Origin: Actinomycetota bacterium
Lineage (GTDB): Bacteria; Actinomycetota; Actinomycetes; Streptosporangiales; Streptosporangiaceae
DNA length: 23,433 nt
Reading direction: 5' to 3'
NCBI GenBank assembly: GCA_003140115.1
Contig: PLIQ01000294.1
Coordinates: 12,620 to 36,052 of the forward strand
The notes beneath the pieces are model-generated. The model worked only from the letters and a program-made list of their open reading frames with translations, did not search any database and had not been told where the DNA came from. The translations under genes were made by a program, and so were the position numbers. This document shows positions 7,610 through 15,956 of this stretch, piece after piece (the stretch's first letter is position 1; every line of letters begins with the position of its first letter).

Positions 7610-7620
7610 CGGCACGCTAG

Positions 7621-7646
7621 TGCGGTGATCATCAGAGTTCACCGCA
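7621..7646. terminator. Hairpin downstream of the kgd-DUF6104 operon
   Basis: TGCGGTGA (7621-7628) and TCACCGCA (7639-7646) form an 8-bp perfect stem with a 10-nt loop, 45 bp past the DUF6104 stop on the minus strand. There is no T-run, which is common for actinobacterial terminators. Confidence 0.45.
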
Positions 7647-7690
7647 TGACAGGCCGTGCCACAACGGTCCGTTCGGCCGAAAAGGGTTCT

Positions 7691-7870
7691 TTAGAGGTCT
7701 TCCTCGTCATCGAGGCGAGCCAGCCAGCTGGCCAGGCGGTCCACGGCGGTCTCGAAGCCGGGGTTGAGGTCGACGAAGTCGCGCAGCCGTTCGGCCAGCC
7801 AGGCGATGCTGACCTGCTCGTCGGCCCGCCGGTCCGCCAGCTCCTCGATGCCGCGGTCGGTGAAGTACAT
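7691..7870 (-). CDS. DUF6104 small protein coupled to kgd
   Basis: This 59-residue acidic protein begins [11 protein letters not shown] and ends WLARLDDEEDL. It matches the short family annotated as DUF6104, which I recall as conserved next to the 2-oxoglutarate dehydrogenase gene in actinobacteria. It has no membrane segment and looks like a compact helical protein. The ATG at 7868-7870 overlaps the kgd stop in TGATG, so it is probably translated by ribosomes finishing kgd. Its function is unknown. Tight coupling suggests a partner or modulator of the enzyme, which is inference. Longer starts inside kgd are shadow frames. Confidence 0.85.
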   Translation of the reverse strand: MYFTDRGIEELADRRADEQVSIAWLAERLRDFVDLNPGFETAVDRLASWLARLDDEEDL

Positions 7871-10800
7871 CAGGGGATGGCCTTCTCCACCAGCGCGGTG
7901 TGCGACGCGGCGTGCTGGGCCGCCGAACCCGCCGCGGGCGCGGAGCTGGCCGGCAGCGACACCACGTCCACCTCGCGCCCCAGGTGCAGCGGGAGCTTGA
8001 GCGCGAAGGTCGGCCAGGCGCCCATGTTGGCCGGCTCCTCCTGGACCCAGGTGACCGACTCCGCCTCCGGGTAGCGGGCTAGCTCGGCGCGCAGCTCGGA
8101 GACCGGCAGCGGGTACAGCCGCTCGACCCGCACGATCGCGGTATCGGTCGCGCCGACCTTCTGCTGCCGGGCGGCCAGGTCGTAGTACACCTTCCCGGTG
8201 CACAGCAGCACCCGCCGCACATCGGCATCAGAAACATTGCCATCAGAACCAGCTCGCGAGCCGATCAGCGGCCTGAACGACCCGGCGGTGAACTCGCTGA
8301 CCGGGGAGGCGGCCGCCTTGAGCCGGAGCATGGACTTGGGGGTGAACACGATCAGCGGCTTGTGCCGGCCGGACAGCCCCTGCCAGCGCAGCAGGTGGAA
8401 GTAGTTGCCGGGGGTGGTCGGCATCGCCACCGTCATGTTGTCCTCGGCACACAGCGACAGGAACCGCTCGATCCGGGCCGAGGAGTGGTCCGGGCCCTGG
8501 CCGTCGTAGCCGTGCGGCAGCAGCAGCGCCACGCCCGAGCGCTGACCCCACTTCTGCTCACCGGAGCTGATGAACTCATCGGTGATGATCTGCGCACCGT
8601 TGACGAAGTCGCCGAACTGGGCTTCCCAGCAGACCAGGGCCTCGGGCCGGGCCACGGAGTAGCCGTACTCGAAGCCCATCGCCGCGTACTCCGACAGCAG
8701 CGAGTCGTGCACGAAAAGCCTGGCCGGGCCGGAGTCGAGCTGCTTAAGCGGCGTGTACTCAGCGCCCGTGTGCCTGTCCACCAGCACCGCGTGCCGCTGA
8801 CCGAACGTCCCGCGCCGGGTGTCCTGGCCGACCACCCGCACCGGATGGCCGTCCAGCACCAGTGCGCCGAACGCCAGCAGCTCACCGGTCGCCCAGTCGA
8901 TGGCGTCCTCCTCGACCATCGCCGCACGCCGGTCGAGCAGCGGCTTCAGCCGCGGGTGGACGGTGAAGTCGGCGGGCAGGTTGACCTGCGTGTCGATGAT
9001 CCGCTTGACCACCTCGGCGGACACCGCGGTGGGCACCGCCTCGTGGTTGACCGGCCGGTCTTCCGGCTCGCGCATGCGCACCGTGCCCGGCTCGGCCGGG
9101 CGCTGGGCGGCGTCCCTGGTCTCGGTGAAGGCCCGCTCGAGCTGCTGCTGATAGTCGCGCAGCGCCGCCTCGGCCTCCTCCATGGTGAGGTCGCCGCGGG
9201 TGATCAGCGACTCGGTGTACACCTTGCGGGTCGACCGCTTGGCCTCGACCAGGTCGTACATGAGCGGCTGGGTGAAGGAGGGGTTGTCGGTCTCGTTGTG
9301 CCCCCGCTTGCGGTAGCACACCATGTCGATGACGACGTCCTTCTTGAACGCCTGCCGGTAGGAGAAGGCCAGCCGGGCCACCCGCACCACGGCCTCGGGG
9401 TCGTCCCCGTTGACGTGGAAGATCGGCGCCTGGATCATCCGGGCCACGTCGGTGGCGTACACGCTGGACCGCGAGTACTGCGGGGCGGTGGTGAAGCCGA
9501 CCTGGTTGTTCACGATGATGTGCACCGTGCCGCCGGTCCGGTACCCGCGCAGCAGCGACAGGTTGAGGGTCTCGGCCACCACACCCTGGCCGGCGAACGC
9601 GGCGTCGCCGTGGATGAGCACCGGCAGCACGGTGAAGCCGGGCTCGCCCTTGTCGATCACGTCCTGCTTGGCCCGGACGACTCCCTCCAGCACCGGGTCG
9701 ACCGCCTCCAGATGGCTCGGGTTGGCCACCAGCGAGGTCTTGATCGACCGCCCGTCCGGCGCGTGGAACACGCCCTCGGCCCCCAGGTGGTACTTGACGT
9801 CGCCGGAGCCCTGCGCGCTGCGCGGGTCCAGGTTGCCCTCGAACTCCTTGAAGATCTGCCCGTAGGACTTGCCGACGATGTTCGCCAGCACGTTCAGCCG
9901 GCCGCGGTGCGCCATGCCGATCACGGCCTCGTCCAGGTCCGCGTCGGCCGCCTCGGTCAGCACCGCGTCGACGAGCGGGATGAGGGACTCGGCACCCTCC
10001 AGGGAGAACCGGCGCTGGCCGACGAACTTAGTCTGCAAGAACATCTCGAACGCCTCGGCCACGTTCAGCCGGGACAGGATGCGGATCTGCTCATCGTGAT
10101 CGGCCCGCGGGTGCGGAACCTCGATCCGGGCCTGCAGCCAGCGGCGCTCTTCTGGGTCCTGGATGTGCATGTACTCGCTGCCGACGGTTCGGCAGTACGA
10201 GTCGCGCAGGACGCCCAGCACATCACGCAGCTTCATCCGCGTCCGGCCGCCGAAGCCGCCGGTGGGGAACTCGCGCTCCAGGTCCCACAGCGTCAGCCCG
10301 TGCAGGTTGATGTCCAGGTCGGGGTGCTTGCGCTGGGTGACCTCGAGCGGGTTGGTGTCGGCCATCAGGTGGCCGCGCACCCGGTAGGCGTGGATCAGCT
10401 CCTGCACCCGCGCCGACCGGGCGACGTCGTCCTCGTGCCCGTACGGGAAGTCCTTGACCCAGCGGACCGGCTCGTACGGGACGCGCAGCGCGGCGAAGAT
10501 CCCGTCGTAGAAGCCGTCGTCGCCCAGCAGCAGCCGGTGAATCTTCTGCAGGAACTCACCCGACTGGGCACCCTGGATGATCCGGTGGTCGTAGGTCGAG
10601 GTGAGCGTGACCGCCTTGCTGATGGCCAGCCGGGTCAGGGTCTCCTCGGACGCGCCCGCGTACTCAGCCGGGTACTCCATCGCGCCCACGCCGACGATGC
10701 AGCCCTGGCCGGGCATCAGCCTCGGTACCGAGTGGACGGTGCCGATGGTGCCCGGGTTGGTGATGGTGGCGGTGGTGCCCTGGAAGTCCTCGACCGCGAG

Positions 10801-11652
10801 CTTGCCCACCCGCGCCCGCCGGACGACGTCCTCGTACGAGGTCCAGAACAGCCGGAAGTCCATGCCCTCGGCGGCCTTGATGTTCGGCACCAGGAGCTGC
10901 CGGCCGCCGTCGGCCGTGTGCACGTCGATGGCCAGGCCCAGGTTGACGTGCTCGGGCCGGGCGATGGCGGGCTTGCCGCCCTCCTCGGTGTAGGCGTCGT
11001 TCATCTCCGGCAGCGCCTTGAGCGCCTGGACCACCGCCCACCCGATCAGGTGGGTGAAGGAGACCTTGCCGCCGCGGCCACGCTTGAGGTGGTTGTTGAT
11101 CACGATCCGGTTGTCGACCAAGAGCTTGGCCGGGACCGAACGGACACTGGTGGCCGTGGGCACCGACAGGCTGGCCGTCATGTTGGTGACAGTGCGCGCC
11201 GCGGCACCGCGCAGCCTGCTCACCTCGGCGCCGGGCGCCGTCGGCGGAGCCGGGGCGGCCTGCGGTGCGGGGGCGGCCTGCGGGGCGGGGGAGGCCTGCG
11301 GTGCGGGCGTCGCCTGCGGGGCAGGGAAGGCCTGCGAAGGCGGCGCGACCGGTGCGGCCTGCGGCGGTGCGGCGGCCTGCGGTGCTGCGGCAGCCTGCGG
11401 TGCTGCGGCCACCGAGATGACCGGCTGGGGCCCGGTGCCGTTGGCCAGCGCCGGCTGGTAGTCGGCGAAGAAACTCCACCAGGCCCGATCCACCGAAGCG
11501 GGGTCAGCCAGGTAACGCTGGTAAAGCTCTTCGACCAGCCACTCGTTGGCGCCGAAATCGGCTGCCTGCGGTGCTGATCCGGACTGGTGTGACCCCTCGG
11601 GCTCGCGGACCTCCGCGTTACCCTGTGCTGACCCAGAAGACACGGCGGACAT
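7870..11652 (-). CDS. kgd: Multifunctional 2-oxoglutarate decarboxylase / dehydrogenase E1 with succinyltransferase (E2) domain
   Basis: This 1260-residue TCA-cycle enzyme converts 2-oxoglutarate toward succinyl-CoA using thiamine diphosphate. From the N-terminus there is an E1 lead motif ([15 protein letters not shown], about residues 36-50), then an Ala/Pro-rich linker (about 70-140). An E2 acyltransferase domain (about 145-375) follows with the active-site motif YDHRIIQGA, and then the E1 decarboxylase (about 390-1260) with [31 protein letters not shown] and the ThDP/Mg segment near NNQVGFTT. No lipoyl domain is present, as in the actinobacterial Kgd/OdhA/SucA type, so a separate lipoylated E2 is needed. 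I chose the ATG 11650-11652 (MSAVSSG), preceded by GGGGGACG. A TTG 36 bases upstream is a weaker alternative. DUF6104 overlaps its stop. Mycobacterial homologues are regulated by GarA. Confidence 0.96.
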   Translation of the reverse strand: MSAVSSGSAQGNAEVREPEGSHQSGSAPQAADFGANEWLVEELYQRYLADPASVDRAWWSFFADYQPALANGTGPQPVISVAAAPQAAAAPQAAAPPQAAPVAPPSQAFPAPQATPAPQASPAPQAAPAPQAAPAPPTAPGAEVSRLRGAAARTVTNMTASLSVPTATSVRSVPAKLLVDNRIVINNHLKRGRGGKVSFTHLIGWAVVQALKALPEMNDAYTEEGGKPAIARPEHVNLGLAIDVHTADGGRQLLVPNIKAAEGMDFRLFWTSYEDVVRRARVGKLAVEDFQGTTATITNPGTIGTVHSVPRLMPGQGCIVGVGAMEYPAEYAGASEETLTRLAISKAVTLTSTYDHRIIQGAQSGEFLQKIHRLLLGDDGFYDGIFAALRVPYEPVRWVKDFPYGHEDDVARSARVQELIHAYRVRGHLMADTNPLEVTQRKHPDLDINLHGLTLWDLEREFPTGGFGGRTRMKLRDVLGVLRDSYCRTVGSEYMHIQDPEERRWLQARIEVPHPRADHDEQIRILSRLNVAEAFEMFLQTKFVGQRRFSLEGAESLIPLVDAVLTEAADADLDEAVIGMAHRGRLNVLANIVGKSYGQIFKEFEGNLDPRSAQGSGDVKYHLGAEGVFHAPDGRSIKTSLVANPSHLEAVDPVLEGVVRAKQDVIDKGEPGFTVLPVLIHGDAAFAGQGVVAETLNLSLLRGYRTGGTVHIIVNNQVGFTTAPQYSRSSVYATDVARMIQAPIFHVNGDDPEAVVRVARLAFSYRQAFKKDVVIDMVCYRKRGHNETDNPSFTQPLMYDLVEAKRSTRKVYTESLITRGDLTMEEAEAALRDYQQQLERAFTETRDAAQRPAEPGTVRMREPEDRPVNHEAVPTAVSAEVVKRIIDTQVNLPADFTVHPRLKPLLDRRAAMVEEDAIDWATGELLAFGALVLDGHPVRVVGQDTRRGTFGQRHAVLVDRHTGAEYTPLKQLDSGPARLFVHDSLLSEYAAMGFEYGYSVARPEALVCWEAQFGDFVNGAQIITDEFISSGEQKWGQRSGVALLLPHGYDGQGPDHSSARIERFLSLCAEDNMTVAMPTTPGNYFHLLRWQGLSGRHKPLIVFTPKSMLRLKAAASPVSEFTAGSFRPLIGSRAGSDGNVSDADVRRVLLCTGKVYYDLAARQQKVGATDTAIVRVERLYPLPVSELRAELARYPEAESVTWVQEEPANMGAWPTFALKLPLHLGREVDVVSLPASSAPAAGSAAQHAASHTALVEKAIP
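11258..11410 (-). repeat. 18-bp coding repeats in the Kgd linker
   Basis: Units beginning GCCTGCGG on the plus strand recur every 18 bases at 11258, 11276, 11294, 11312 and 11330. After a 9-base phase shift they recur again at 11357, 11375 and 11393. On the coding strand they give Pro-Gln-Ala-containing hexapeptides that make the flexible linker between the N-terminal segment and the E2 domain. Confidence 0.8.
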
Positions 11653-11683
11653 CGTCCCCCAAAACCCTCTTCCCGAAATGTGA

Positions 11684-11695
11684 ACCAACGTTGGT
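11684..11695. promoter_or_regulatory. Perfect palindrome ACCAACGTTGGT upstream of kgd, putative operator
   Basis: This 12-bp perfect palindrome lies 31 bp upstream of the kgd ATG. It is followed upstream by a TAGCCT-like -10 candidate, so a protein bound there could block transcription. The symmetry and AT-containing centre suggest a dimeric regulator, for example of TetR type. The regulator is not in this window. Confidence 0.45.
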
Positions 11696-11878
11696 GTTGC
11701 CTATCCAGGCTACCCGTGCGTCCCCGGGCCTGGGCCGGAAGATCACGCGGCGCCTCGTAGCCTCACGTGCGGCCTGGGCTCTGACGTGCCGAAGTGCCGG
11801 TCACGGCGGGGTGCCGGCCGGTACCATCGGCGGGGATGGCATATGGGCCTTTCGGGGTTTATCCCGCCCATCTCTGCA

Positions 11879-11915
11879 GGCTCGGGACGCAAGTCTGCCC
11901 GGCTCGGGACACAAG
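11879..11915 (+). repeat. 15-bp direct repeat GGCTCGGGACRCAAG
   Basis: Two copies (11879-11893 and 11901-11915) differ at one position and are 22 bp apart, about two helical turns. The second copy ends in the AAGG that serves as the ribosome site of the GTG start proposed for the Asp-box protein. They may be a regulator site or a chance duplication. Confidence 0.4.
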
Positions 11916-11921
11916 GCGAAG

Positions 11922-14900
11922 GTGACAAGGGACACGGCAGGCAACCCTGAGGGTGAAGGCGCTCGGGGCCCTCGGCGGCCTTCCGGCCGTCGGCGCGCGC
12001 ATTCCGCGGCCGACCGTGCCGCAAAAGACCGTGCCGCAACAGACCGTGCCCCAACAGACCGTGCCGCTACCGACCACGCCACCGGGATGACTGGGCCCCA
12101 GCGTGCCTTCCCCGTCTGGGACGGCGTTCCGGGCTACGAATTCGAGAGCCCGCGGGCCTCTAGACGGCCACCAGCCGACCACCCGGGAACCGGGCCGCAA
12201 GCCACCCGCGGGCCGGTCGCACCCGAGAGCGAGGCGCGCCGGTTCCGGTACACCTCGACGGTGAGCCAGCCGATACCCGGCCCGCCGTCGGCCTGGCCCG
12301 GGGACGAGCCGGCCCCCTGGTCCCGGGGCGAGCCAGCCCCCTGGTCCTCCGACGAGCCGACCGCGCCCGGCTTCGAGTTCGACGCCGCGGGCCACAGGTT
12401 CGGTGGCGCGGCCCGGAGGTTCGACGCCACGGGTCAGCCCGCCGACCGGGACCGGGACCGGGACCGGGACCCGGACCCGGACCGCCGCAGCCCGCGGGAC
12501 GCTCGCACCGAGTGGGCCCGGCTGCTGCGCTCGTTCCTGCCCGAGCCGGTCAAGCGCAACTGGTTCGCCGAGTTCCGGTCCGCGCTCCACTTCCGCGGGG
12601 CGGGGGTCCGGGTGATCATCCCGATCCTGGCCATGGTGATGTTCGGCGTCGCGGTAGCGGTCATCGCCGGCGCGAACAGCCAGAACGGCCCGGCCCCGCC
12701 GCCCTCCGCACTCGGCTTCGCGCCCGCCACCTTGGCCGGCAACGCGTTCTCCGCGGCCGCCAGCGGGCGCGGCATCAGCCAGACGCTCGGCCCGATGACC
12801 AGCGACGGCGCCGAGATCGTGGCCGTAGGCTCACAGCAGGGCGCGCGGATCGCGCGGGCTCAGTTCTTCGTGTCCACCGACGACGGGCGGACCTGGTCCA
12901 TGGGCCACGTGCGTGCCCCCGACGGCGGGCCGCCGCCGCCGGGGTACGCGGCGCGGTTCGTGGCCGGCGGGCAGGGGGCCTGGGTGGCCATCGGCCCCGC
13001 GTCGATCTGGACCAGCCCGGACGGCCGGACCTGGACGCTGTCCTCCACGGTCGGGCTGCCCCTGCTGCCCGGCGATCAGATCAGCGTGGTCAAGCGCACC
13101 GCGGCCGGCTTCATCGCCGCCGGGTCGAACGTGCCGGGCGGCAACGCGGCCGCGAGCACCCCGGTGGTCTTCGTGTCGGCCAACGGGATCAGCTGGCAGC
13201 GGCTCGGCGCCAGCCAGCTCCGCCTGGGGACAAGCACGGCCGGGAACACGGCCGCCAGCACCAGCCACGTCCTGGACATCAGGTACGCCGCGGTCTACCG
13301 GAACCAGATCCTGATCGCAGGCGACGTGTCCGTCATCCGGAACACCCGCACCAAGACCACCGGAATGACCAGCGCGGCCTGGCTGAGCGACAACGGCGGC
13401 GCGACCTGGACGCTGGCCGTCCCGCCGGGCCCGGCTGGGATCAGCGCCCCGGCCAGGCACGCGGCCCAGGCCCAGGCCCAGATCAGCGGCGTCGCCGTCA
13501 CCGCGGACGGGTTCATCCTGCTGCGGCCGGCCACCGTGGCGTCCACTGGGGCCCGCAAGCCCGCGGTCGACGTCTACCGCTCGGCCAACGGCACGGCCTG
13601 GACATTCGAGGCCACCCTGGCCGCCACGGCCAAGGCTGGCTTCACCACCGACATGGTCAACGGCTCCCCGGACGGCGCCGTGGTCACCGGGCAAGCGGGC
13701 CCGGCGCTGATCGCCTTCGCGTCCGCCGACGGCGCCTCGTGGCGGCAGACCCCGGCGTTCGGCACCGCCGCGACCCAGGACGTGTCGGGCGTGGCCATGG
13801 CCCAGGGCGGCACCGTCGTCGCCGCGGGCACCACCACCAATGACCCCGACAGCCGCCAGCCGCTCCTCACCGTCCTCGCGGCGCCGGGCGCGGCCCCGGG
13901 CGCGCCGCAGGGCTCGACCCAGGCCGCACCGCAGCGCGTGGACATCGCGAAGATCCCCGGCGCCGTCGACCCCGAGCTCGCCGTCAACGACGTCGCGGCC
14001 GGGGGCGGCATGCAGGTCGCGGTGGGCAGCGCCAACGGCTATCCGGCCGCCTGGACCTCCACGAACGGCGGCATTACCTGGACCCAGGCCAGCGGTCAGA
14101 CCCAGGCCGTGCTGAACCGCCCCGGCGTCCAGCAGCTGACCAGCGTGACCTTCGGCGCCGACGGCTGGCTGGCCGTGGGCGGCGTCATCGCCGTCGCCGC
14201 GCAGCATCCGGTCGTCCTGACCTCGGGGAACGGCAGCGTGTGGGCCGCCGCCGACCGCGAGCCCGCCTTCAGCCAGCCCGGCCTGGTCACCGAGCAGGCG
14301 GCCGCAGCGTCGACCGCCCCGCCCGGGGGCGCGGCGCCCGCGGGCGCGCCGCCGACAACCGGCTACGTCATCGTCGGCTATCAGGTCGTCGCGGGCCGCA
14401 CCATCGCGGCGGCCTGGTATTCCACGGGCCTGACCGGCTGGCAGCGCGCGGGCGACGCCGTGTCGGGCCACGGCGGCCCAGGCGCGCTGGACGGGCCGGG
14501 GGCCAGCCGGCAGATGCGGGCCGTCACCGCGGGCCCGCACGGCTTCGTCGCGGTCGGCACGGACGGCAACGCGGCCGCGGCCTGGACCTCACCCAACGGC
14601 CAGGCCTGGACCCAGCAGAACGTCCCGCTGCCGGTCGGCGCCACCCGGGCCGTGCTGCAGCACGTGGCGAGCAACGGCCACACCGTGGTCGCGGTGGGCA
14701 CCGCGCTCACCACCACCGGCCAGCAGCTACCGTTCGCGGCGAGTTCGGCCGACGGCGGCATCACCTGGACCGAGTCGGCCCTCCCGGTCCCGCAAGGCCG
14801 CGCCTTCGTCACCGCCCTAACCAGCACCGGAGCGAGCACCGGGGCCAGCACCAACCCCAACACCGGGGCTGGCAGCAGCCAGTTCCTCGCCACCGGCACG

Positions 14901-15116
14901 TTCGGCAGCACGCCCGGTCACCAGGACGTGGTGGTGTGGACCTCGGCCAGCGGATCGGCCTGGCAGGCGGTCACCCCGGCCGGGCAGGGCCTGACCGGAA
15001 CCGGCATCCAGGCCATCACCGGCCTGGACGTCTCGGACCAGACGCTGACCGGCGTCGGCTTCACCGCGACGCCCGGCAGCGAGCAGCCCGTCTTCTGGCA
15101 GTCACCACTCCGATAA
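11922..15116 (+). CDS. Single-pass membrane protein with extracellular Asp-box (BNR) repeat domain
   Basis: This protein is about 1064 residues long. The N-terminal ~225 residues are hydrophilic and repetitive (DRAAT-type pentapeptides, EPAPWS repeats, an Asp-Arg run), and look cytoplasmic and disordered. One hydrophobic helix (IIPILAMVMFGVAVAVIAGA, about residues 231-252) follows. A large outer domain then carries about eleven Asp-box motifs: STDDGRTW, TSPDGRTW, SANGISW, SDNGGATW, SANGTAW, SADGASW, STNGGITW, SGNGSVW, SPNGQAW, SADGGITW and SASGSAW. Such repeats cap blades of beta-propellers in sialidases and non-enzymatic BNR proteins. I see no sialidase catalytic arginine or FRIP motif, so a binding or structural role is likelier than an enzyme. 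The start is uncertain: GTG 11922 has AAGG upstream, and ATG 12087 has no good ribosome site. The 3' end overlaps the convergent nitrilase gene by 15 bp. Confidence 0.75.
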   Translation: MTRDTAGNPEGEGARGPRRPSGRRRAHSAADRAAKDRAATDRAPTDRAATDHATGMTGPQRAFPVWDGVPGYEFESPRASRRPPADHPGTGPQATRGPVAPESEARRFRYTSTVSQPIPGPPSAWPGDEPAPWSRGEPAPWSSDEPTAPGFEFDAAGHRFGGAARRFDATGQPADRDRDRDRDPDPDRRSPRDARTEWARLLRSFLPEPVKRNWFAEFRSALHFRGAGVRVIIPILAMVMFGVAVAVIAGANSQNGPAPPPSALGFAPATLAGNAFSAAASGRGISQTLGPMTSDGAEIVAVGSQQGARIARAQFFVSTDDGRTWSMGHVRAPDGGPPPPGYAARFVAGGQGAWVAIGPASIWTSPDGRTWTLSSTVGLPLLPGDQISVVKRTAAGFIAAGSNVPGGNAAASTPVVFVSANGISWQRLGASQLRLGTSTAGNTAASTSHVLDIRYAAVYRNQILIAGDVSVIRNTRTKTTGMTSAAWLSDNGGATWTLAVPPGPAGISAPARHAAQAQAQISGVAVTADGFILLRPATVASTGARKPAVDVYRSANGTAWTFEATLAATAKAGFTTDMVNGSPDGAVVTGQAGPALIAFASADGASWRQTPAFGTAATQDVSGVAMAQGGTVVAAGTTTNDPDSRQPLLTVLAAPGAAPGAPQGSTQAAPQRVDIAKIPGAVDPELAVNDVAAGGGMQVAVGSANGYPAAWTSTNGGITWTQASGQTQAVLNRPGVQQLTSVTFGADGWLAVGGVIAVAAQHPVVLTSGNGSVWAAADREPAFSQPGLVTEQAAAASTAPPGGAAPAGAPPTTGYVIVGYQVVAGRTIAAAWYSTGLTGWQRAGDAVSGHGGPGALDGPGASRQMRAVTAGPHGFVAVGTDGNAAAAWTSPNGQAWTQQNVPLPVGATRAVLQHVASNGHTVVAVGTALTTTGQQLPFAASSADGGITWTESALPVPQGRAFVTALTSTGASTGASTNPNTGAGSSQFLATGTFGSTPGHQDVVVWTSASGSAWQAVTPAGQGLTGTGIQAITGLDVSDQTLTGVGFTATPGSEQPVFWQSPLR
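12012..12086 (+). repeat. 15-bp tandem repeats (five units) in the 5' part of the Asp-box protein gene
   Basis: Five units starting GACCGTGCC or GACCACGCC follow each other with a 15-base period and end exactly at the ATG at 12087. In the reading frame they encode Asp-Arg-Ala-Ala-Thr-like pentapeptides. If translation starts at 12087 they would be an untranslated array instead. Confidence 0.7.
12443..12484 (+). repeat. Hexanucleotide repeat coding an Asp-Arg/Asp-Pro run
   Basis: GACCGG-type hexamers repeat about seven times in frame, coding alternating Asp-Arg and then Asp-Pro pairs in the cytoplasmic part of the Asp-box protein. Simple repeats of this sort are prone to slippage but keep the frame. 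Confidence 0.7.
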
Positions 15117-15932
15117 AGACACTGAAAGAACCGGCCCGAACACGTCTTCCCGCCGGTTAGCCAGACTCGGCACCGTAGCCCGCACGGTCTCGACCAGCCC
15201 GACATCCACCGAACCCACCGCCACCCCCGCCGACGGCCCCAGATCGAGCCGCACCACGCCGAGCGGGTCGACCAGCATGCTGCGCCCGACCCCGGTCGCG
15301 GCGCGCGTCGCCGGTTCGGACGGGTCCGGCACCTGCCCGACCGCGACCACCCACACGGTGTTCTCGATGGCCCGCGCCCGGACCAGCGTGACCCAGTGCT
15401 CCTCCTTGAACGGCCCCGCCGCCCACGCCGCCGGCACCACCAGCAACATCGCCCCGCCCACCGCCAGCGCCCGGGACAGCTCGCCGAACCGCACGTCGTA
15501 ACAGATCTCCAGCCCGACCCGAACCCCCGCCAACGTACACAGCACCGGCACCGCCCCGGGCGCGACGACCTCCGACTCCCGGTGCCCGAACGCGTCGAAC
15601 AGGTGCAGCTTGCGGTACGCCGCCACCAGCTCCCCGCGATCGTCGAACGCCACCGCCGTGTTGTACACCCGCCCGTCCGGCGCGGGCTCGAACACCCCCG
15701 CCACCAGCGCTACCCCGGTCTGTTTGGCCGCCGCCGCCAGACCCGAGCCGAACGGCCCGTCCAGCGGCTCAGCCGCCGCGCGCAGGTCCGACCCGAACCT
15801 GACCTGCGTCGCCTCGGGGAACACGGCCAGGTCCGCCCCCTGCTCCGCGGCCGAGATCAGAGCCGTCCGCACGCGCTCGGCGTTGACCGACGGGGAAGAC
15901 GACACCGGAATCTGGCCCAACGCGACTCGCAT
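15102..15932 (-). CDS. Carbon-nitrogen hydrolase (nitrilase superfamily, Nit2-like amidase)
   Basis: This 276-residue protein is of typical length for the family and carries the complete Glu-Lys-Cys triad: Glu40 in FPEAT, Lys108 in YRKLHLFD and Cys144 in EICYDVRF. The KLHLFD and ICYDVRFGELSRAL segments place it near the Nit/omega-amidase branch, which hydrolyses small amides such as deaminated glutathione or alpha-keto amides. The exact substrate is not certain. It is cytoplasmic, with no signal peptide. The start is ATG 15930-15932, after GAGGGG with tight spacing. It diverges from an aminotransferase with 24 bp between starts. A transaminase next to an omega-amidase-like enzyme would make metabolic sense, since glutamine transamination yields an alpha-keto amide that omega-amidase clears. 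That pairing is inference. The 3' end overlaps the convergent upstream gene. Confidence 0.9.
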   Translation of the reverse strand: MRVALGQIPVSSSPSVNAERVRTALISAAEQGADLAVFPEATQVRFGSDLRAAAEPLDGPFGSGLAAAAKQTGVALVAGVFEPAPDGRVYNTAVAFDDRGELVAAYRKLHLFDAFGHRESEVVAPGAVPVLCTLAGVRVGLEICYDVRFGELSRALAVGGAMLLVVPAAWAAGPFKEEHWVTLVRARAIENTVWVVAVGQVPDPSEPATRAATGVGRSMLVDPLGVVRLDLGPSAGVAVGSVDVGLVETVRATVPSLANRREDVFGPVLSVSLSEW

Positions 15933-15956
15933 ACCCCTCAGCGTAGCTAGCACGGC
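15933..15956. promoter_or_regulatory. 24-bp divergent promoter gap, possible leaderless starts
   Basis: The gap between the nitrilase and aminotransferase start codons contains TACGCT (minus strand, 15940-15945), seven bases before the nitrilase ATG. It also contains TAGCTA (plus strand, 15944-15949), seven bases before the aminotransferase ATG. Each sits where a -10 box would make transcription begin at the ATG. No clear -35 boxes are seen. Confidence 0.35.

Larger units (their letters stand above)
7219..7690. other. 472-bp intergenic region between livK and the kgd operon
   Basis: No credible gene is present. The short open frames here are Arg/Pro/Ser-rich and lack ribosome sites. The part nearest livK (7219-7520) is GC-rich and would form the livK leader. 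The part 7525-7612 is conspicuously AT-richer and holds the promoter candidate and an AGATCAG/CTGATCT inverted repeat (7532-7538 and 7569-7575). A hairpin at 7621-7646 lies behind the kgd operon. Confidence 0.6.

Noticed and set aside
8362..11577. Very long open frame on the plus strand opposite kgd (about 1070 codons).
   Set aside because: It is the mirror of a high-GC gene. The product is Arg/Val/Gln/His-rich with no recognisable domain, while the minus strand has every motif of Kgd.
12831..14540. Long minus-strand frame opposite the Asp-box gene (about 570 codons).
   Set aside because: Gly/Arg/Ala/Pro-rich shadow. The Asp-box motifs lie on the plus strand in a single continuous frame.
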